Origin: Bacillota bacterium
Lineage (GTDB): Bacteria; Bacillota; Clostridia; Tissierellales; Sedimentibacteraceae
DNA: 64,000 nucleotides
Assembly (NCBI GenBank): GCA_023386345.1
Contig: JAEWJT010000004.1
Span: 496,001 to 560,000, forward strand
Reading direction: 5' to 3'
The position numbers were made by a program, and so were the translations under genes. How positions within the stretch are numbered: position 1 is the first letter of the stretch; each line of letters begins with the position of its first letter. This document shows positions 60,889 to 64,000 of the stretch, in pieces. A model generated the notes under the pieces. The model was given only the letters and a program-made list of their open reading frames with translations, searched no databases and was not told where the DNA came from.

Positions 60889-61389
60889 TTACTTTAACAA
60901 AGTTTTTAATTTTTCTAATCGTGGGTCTATAACGAAATCATTACATTCACATTTATCTGTATTTAGATTAATGCCACATTTTGAGCATATACCCTTACAG
61001 CTACTTTTACACAAGGCTTTCATCGGCATTGACAAATATACAAGCTGCTTTATTGACTCTTCCAAATCAATAGAGCTGTCCTTTATCAAAATTTGCATAT
61101 CCTCAGTTTCATAATCTTCATCAAGTTCATCCACTATAATTGCATTAAATTTAGTTGTAACCTTATTTTCAAATTCCTGTAAGCATCTAGCGCAATTTTC
61201 AGAATAAAAATAATTAATCTTAGCTTCTAACAATAAACTTTTCTCCACTTTAAAAAACTTACCGTCAAATTCTATTTCTTTATTTAATTTATTTTCTTCT
61301 AAGAACTTTTCATCTTTTAATGTTAATCTGTCACTTACATTGTAAACCAAATCGTCTGACAGAAGGAATTTTTTTAAATTAATTATCAT
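60889..61389 (-). CDS. yceD: YceD family protein (DUF177)
   Basis: A protein always found before rpmF, thought to take part in 23S rRNA or L32 accumulation. The sequence has YSENCARCLQEFENKVTTKFNAIIVDE and a C-terminal CKSSCKGICSKCGINLNTDKCECNDFVIDPRLEKLKTLL; the Cys pairs suggest zinc binding. The ATG at 61389 gives MIINLKKFLLSDD; an upstream GTG would add three residues. Length 166 is normal. Confidence 0.92.
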   Translation of the reverse strand: MIINLKKFLLSDDLVYNVSDRLTLKDEKFLEENKLNKEIEFDGKFFKVEKSLLLEAKINYFYSENCARCLQEFENKVTTKFNAIIVDELDEDYETEDMQILIKDSSIDLEESIKQLVYLSMPMKALCKSSCKGICSKCGINLNTDKCECNDFVIDPRLEKLKTLLK

Positions 61390-61487
61390 TGAACCCACAT
61401 TTCTTTCTTTTAGGTTTTACCCTGTCTTTTAGAATTACCTAATCAATTATATGAGAATATGATTGTTTTGTCAAGAATAAATTTTAT

Positions 61488-61530
61488 GAAAAATCGGAAC
61501 GATTTTTCTATAGAGTGAACATAGTTCACT
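61488..61530 (-). terminator. Double hairpin after ackA
   Basis: On the minus strand AGTGAAC/GTTCACT (61514-61530) is followed by GAAAAATCG/CGATTTTTC (61488-61508). The first starts three bases past the ackA stop; the second is the more terminator-like. Confidence 0.75.
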
Positions 61531-61532
61531 TT

Positions 61533-62723
61533 TTATACTAAAGATTTTGTATCTCTTGCAATCATTAATTCTTCATTCGTTGGAATTGCAAAGACTTTTA
61601 CTTTTGAGCTTTCCTTTGATATTTCAGCTTCTTTTCCACGAATGTTATTTTTATTTTCATCAATCTCAATTCCAAGGAATTCTAAACCTCTGCAAGATTC
61701 TAATCTTGCTTCTTTTGAATTTTCTCCAAGTCCTGCTGTGAAAATTACTACGTCTACACCACCCATAGCCGCTGCATATGATCCGATGTATTTTTTAACT
61801 GTATAGTAGAATTTATCAAGTGCAAGCTGTGCTCTTTTATTTCCTTTTGCTGCTTCTGCCTCGATATCTCTAAAGTCACTGCTAACTCCTGAAATTCCAA
61901 GAACTCCTGATTCCTTGTTCATTAAATTGTTTACTTCTTTGCTGCTTAAGTTTTTCTTTTCCATTAAGAAAGTAACTATAGCTGGGTCTATGTCTCCACA
62001 TCTTGTTCCCATTACTAATCCTTCAAGTGGAGTTAATCCCATACTTGTATCAACAGATTTTCCATTCTTTATAGCTGTTACACTCGCACCATTTCCTAAA
62101 TGGCAAGTAATGATTTTTAAATCCTTAATATCTTTATTTAAAATTTCAGCTACTCTTTGTGCAACAAATTTGTGTGAAGTTCCGTGGAAACCGTATCTTC
62201 TAACTCCTAATTCCTTATATAATTCATATGGAAGCGGATAAATATATGCTTCTTCTGGCATTGTTTGATGGAACGCTGTGTCAAAAACTCCTACCATTGG
62301 TACATTTGGCAACAATTCCTTGCAAGCATTTATTCCTATTATGTTTGGTGGGTTGTGAAGAGGTGCTAAATCTGTACACTCATTCATTGCCGCTATAACT
62401 TCATCAGTTATAACAACTGAGCCAGCAAATTTTTCTCCACCGTGAACAACTCTATGACCTACAGCATCAATCTCTTTCAAAGATTTTACTGCACCAAATT
62501 CAGCATCAACCAAAGCATTTAATACAGTATTGATAGCTTCTTTGTGAGTTGCTAATGGCTCTGAATAAATCTTTTTATCCTTTCCAGTAGCTTCATGTTT
62601 AACTTGGCTACCTTCAATTCCAATTCTCTCAGCTAAGCCTTTAGCTAAAACTTGTTCATTTTTCATGTCGATTAACTGGTATTTCAATGATGAACTACCG
62701 CAGTTAATTACTAATACATTCAT
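61533..62723 (-). CDS. ackA: Acetate kinase
   Basis: Interconverts acetyl phosphate and acetate, giving ATP in fermentation. It has VLVINCGSSSLKYQLID, AVGHRVVHGGEKF, APLHNPPNIIGI, VFDTAFHQTMP, YGFHGTSHKFV, CHLGNGASVTAI, DTSMGLTPLEGLVMGTRCGDIDPAI and FTAGLGENS. All catalytic residues are visible. The ATG at 62723 follows GGAGG. No pta gene is adjacent, which is common in Clostridia. Length 396 is normal. Confidence 0.97.
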   Translation of the reverse strand: MNVLVINCGSSSLKYQLIDMKNEQVLAKGLAERIGIEGSQVKHEATGKDKKIYSEPLATHKEAINTVLNALVDAEFGAVKSLKEIDAVGHRVVHGGEKFAGSVVITDEVIAAMNECTDLAPLHNPPNIIGINACKELLPNVPMVGVFDTAFHQTMPEEAYIYPLPYELYKELGVRRYGFHGTSHKFVAQRVAEILNKDIKDLKIITCHLGNGASVTAIKNGKSVDTSMGLTPLEGLVMGTRCGDIDPAIVTFLMEKKNLSSKEVNNLMNKESGVLGISGVSSDFRDIEAEAAKGNKRAQLALDKFYYTVKKYIGSYAAAMGGVDVVIFTAGLGENSKEARLESCRGLEFLGIEIDENKNNIRGKEAEISKESSKVKVFAIPTNEELMIARDTKSLV

Positions 62724-62854
62724 TTCTTCCTCCATTTTTTTCCGTGAAAATTAATGTTGATTTAAAAATCTAAAATTCATTATTCTCATAGAATATTATA
62801 AAATAATTTTTATATTTAAAATCTTAAAGATCTTATAACTAAACTTTTGTAATT

Positions 62855-63436
62855 TTATAATGCTGCCTCTGAATTTAGGTTTTGCAAATAACCTATTTTA
62901 TCGCCATCTACAAATATAACATCACAATTATTAACTGGAAATTCAAACATATTTTCATCACTAATGAATTTTAAATAATATAAAATAATTCTAATTAAAG
63001 CTCCATGTGCTACAACAATTGAATTATCGGTATAATTTTCAAAAAACTTAGCTACTCTTTTAAGTACATCCTCAAAAGTTTCACCATTCTTATATTCAAA
63101 CCGCACACGCTGGTCAATAGACTTTTTAGCCTCTTCTGGATATCTTTTTTCAATTTGATCCCATGGCAAGCCCTCAAAGTCTCCAAAATTTCTTTCCTTT
63201 AGCAAATCATTTAATTCAATTTCCATGTTTTTTATTTTTGATATCTCTTTAGCTGTATTATGCGCTCTTTTTAAAGGGCTTGAATAAATTTTTTCTACAT
63301 CTATATTTTCAAATAGCTTTGCCATATTTTGTGCTTGGATAACACCATTTGGAGTTAACTCAACATCAGTATGTCCGCAAAAAGTGCGGCTCAAATTCCC
63401 AGTTGATTCTCCGTGTCTTACTAAATATAATTTCAT
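62855..63436 (-). CDS. cobC: Histidine phosphatase, CobC-like alpha-ribazole phosphatase
   Basis: LYLVRHGESTGNLSRTFCGHTDVELTPNGVIQAQNMA is the phosphoglycerate-mutase-like RHG motif, with YSSPLKRAHNTA, ERNFGDFEGL and VVAHGALIRI completing the active site. The cobS gene directly upstream (23 bases) supports the role of removing the alpha-ribazole 5'-phosphate in cobalamin assembly, but a general phosphatase cannot be ruled out. The ATG at 63436 gives the family N-terminus. Confidence 0.83.
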   Translation of the reverse strand: MKLYLVRHGESTGNLSRTFCGHTDVELTPNGVIQAQNMAKLFENIDVEKIYSSPLKRAHNTAKEISKIKNMEIELNDLLKERNFGDFEGLPWDQIEKRYPEEAKKSIDQRVRFEYKNGETFEDVLKRVAKFFENYTDNSIVVAHGALIRIILYYLKFISDENMFEFPVNNCDVIFVDGDKIGYLQNLNSEAAL

Positions 63437-63459
63437 TGTAGTATACATTCCTTTCTAAC

Positions 63460-64000
63460 TTAAACTATAAGTTTACTTAAAATTAAACTCACAAACATAA
63501 ATATTATCTGTGACATCTCAGCAACAAATCCACAAGTATCCCCAGTCATACCAGAAATCTTGTTTTTTATCCACTTTCCTATTATCAATACACATAAAAA
63601 TGTTATAATAGTTGACATAATTTGCATTATGTAATTTGGCATAAATACACAAATTATTAAAGTAATCACAGTATTAAAAACTAATTCATTAATTTTGATA
63701 GTTTCGATAAACAAAGTACCCATACCCGTACTTTTTTTAGCATAATTCATATTTGAACACGCAACAACTACACTTGTTCTACCTACAACTGGCACAAGTA
63801 TCAATGTATATAAGTCAATATGTGAAAACAGTATAACCTGAGACATAATTGTTAATATAAGACTTATTACTCCAAATGCTCCAATACGAGAGTCGCTCAT
63901 GATTTCAAACACTTTATCGCCTGTTCTGCCTGAAAATAAACCATCAGAAGTATCAGCAGTACCATCTAAATGTATTCCACCCGTTATTATAATATAAAAA
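63460..64000 (-). CDS. cobS: Adenosylcobinamide-GDP ribazoletransferase CobS, 5' end cut by window edge
   Basis: The open frame runs past base 64000. Visible are ITGGIHLDGTADTSDGLFSGRTGDKVFEIMSDSRIGAFGV, the CobS signature, then PVVGRTSVVVACSNMNYAK and several membrane helices up to a C-terminal VSLILSKLIV. CobS joins adenosylcobinamide-GDP and alpha-ribazole at the membrane. An internal ATG at 63912 is not the start. Together with cobC it indicates that a cobalamin nucleotide-loop gene cluster continues to the right. Confidence 0.92.
   Translation of the reverse strand, partial: FYIIITGGIHLDGTADTSDGLFSGRTGDKVFEIMSDSRIGAFGVISLILTIMSQVILFSHIDLYTLILVPVVGRTSVVVACSNMNYAKKSTGMGTLFIETIKINELVFNTVITLIICVFMPNYIMQIMSTIITFLCVLIIGKWIKNKISGMTGDTCGFVAEMSQIIFMFVSLILSKLIV

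Noticed and set aside
63436..64000. Cobalamin riboswitch near cobS/cobC
   Set aside because: The visible cobS-cobC spacer is 23 bp and contains no riboswitch core; any such leader would lie right of the window.
1..64000. tRNA or rRNA genes
   Set aside because: I looked for T-loop type GGTTCRAAYCC boxes and rRNA cores on both strands and saw none; a covariance scan could confirm this.

Overview
The window is an AT-rich, low-GC Gram-positive chromosome segment. It most resembles a clostridial anaerobe of the Peptostreptococcaceae/Tissierellia type, though genus cannot be fixed from sequence alone. The evidence is a PolC-type DNA polymerase III, the ylxR/ylxQ/nrnA translation cluster, ylxM-ffh, a small alarmone synthetase, AGGAGG-type ribosome binding sites, and an exosporium-like collagen protein behind a possible sigma-K promoter. 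Nearly every gene lies on the minus strand, so the biological order runs from right to left.

Right to left: cobS (partial) and a CobC-like phosphatase; ackA; yceD-rpmF; plsX-acpP-rnc-radical SAM-smc-ftsY (envelope lipid, RNA processing, chromosome and membrane targeting); an accessory block at about 44.2-52.4 kb (small alarmone synthetase, YbaK, TipA-like regulator, DUF4256, DUF523, a YoaP-like protein, TIGR04076, 3-methyladenine glycosylase, NUDIX, ABC exporter); ylxM-ffh-rpsP-khpA; a second accessory block with an integrase remnant, a VOC protein and a collagen-like gene; rimM-trmD; a third block (VanZ, a flavin-binding protein, HxlR); rplS; ylqF/rbgA; a fourth block (30.2-34.8 kb) of singly transcribed genes; rnhB-yraN-comM-dprA-topA; rpsB-tsf-pyrH-frr-orf63-uppS-cdsA-rseP-ispG-polC; argS; and rimP-nusA-ylxR-ylxQ-infB-rbfA-nrnA-truB-ribF-rpsO-pnp.

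The backbone is one long conserved translation, RNA-processing, envelope and secretion supercluster cut open by at least four accessory insertions. Several junctions keep scars: a decayed duplicate of the ylqF 3' end, near-identical 28-bp direct repeats around a hydrolase gene, recurring promoter/leader sequences in front of the accessory genes, and the C-terminal stub of a tyrosine recombinase.

The most interesting non-coding signals are: (1) a three-copy, 86-112 bp structured element with complementary ends that forms the 5' leader of ylxQ, ispG and ylqF; (2) a long rpsO-pnp hairpin whose sequence differences become G-U pairs only in the sense transcript, placed like the RNase III-processed pnp leader of enterobacteria; (3) interleaved alternative pairings between ffh and rpsP; and (4) leaders or attenuators of rpsO, rpsB-tsf, rplS and plsX. 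Gene-content oddities are a RibF without a recognisable riboflavin-kinase half, no dxr between cdsA and rseP, no fabD/fabG between plsX and acpP, and a TipA-like gene with a strong internal start. No tRNA, rRNA or CRISPR array was seen.
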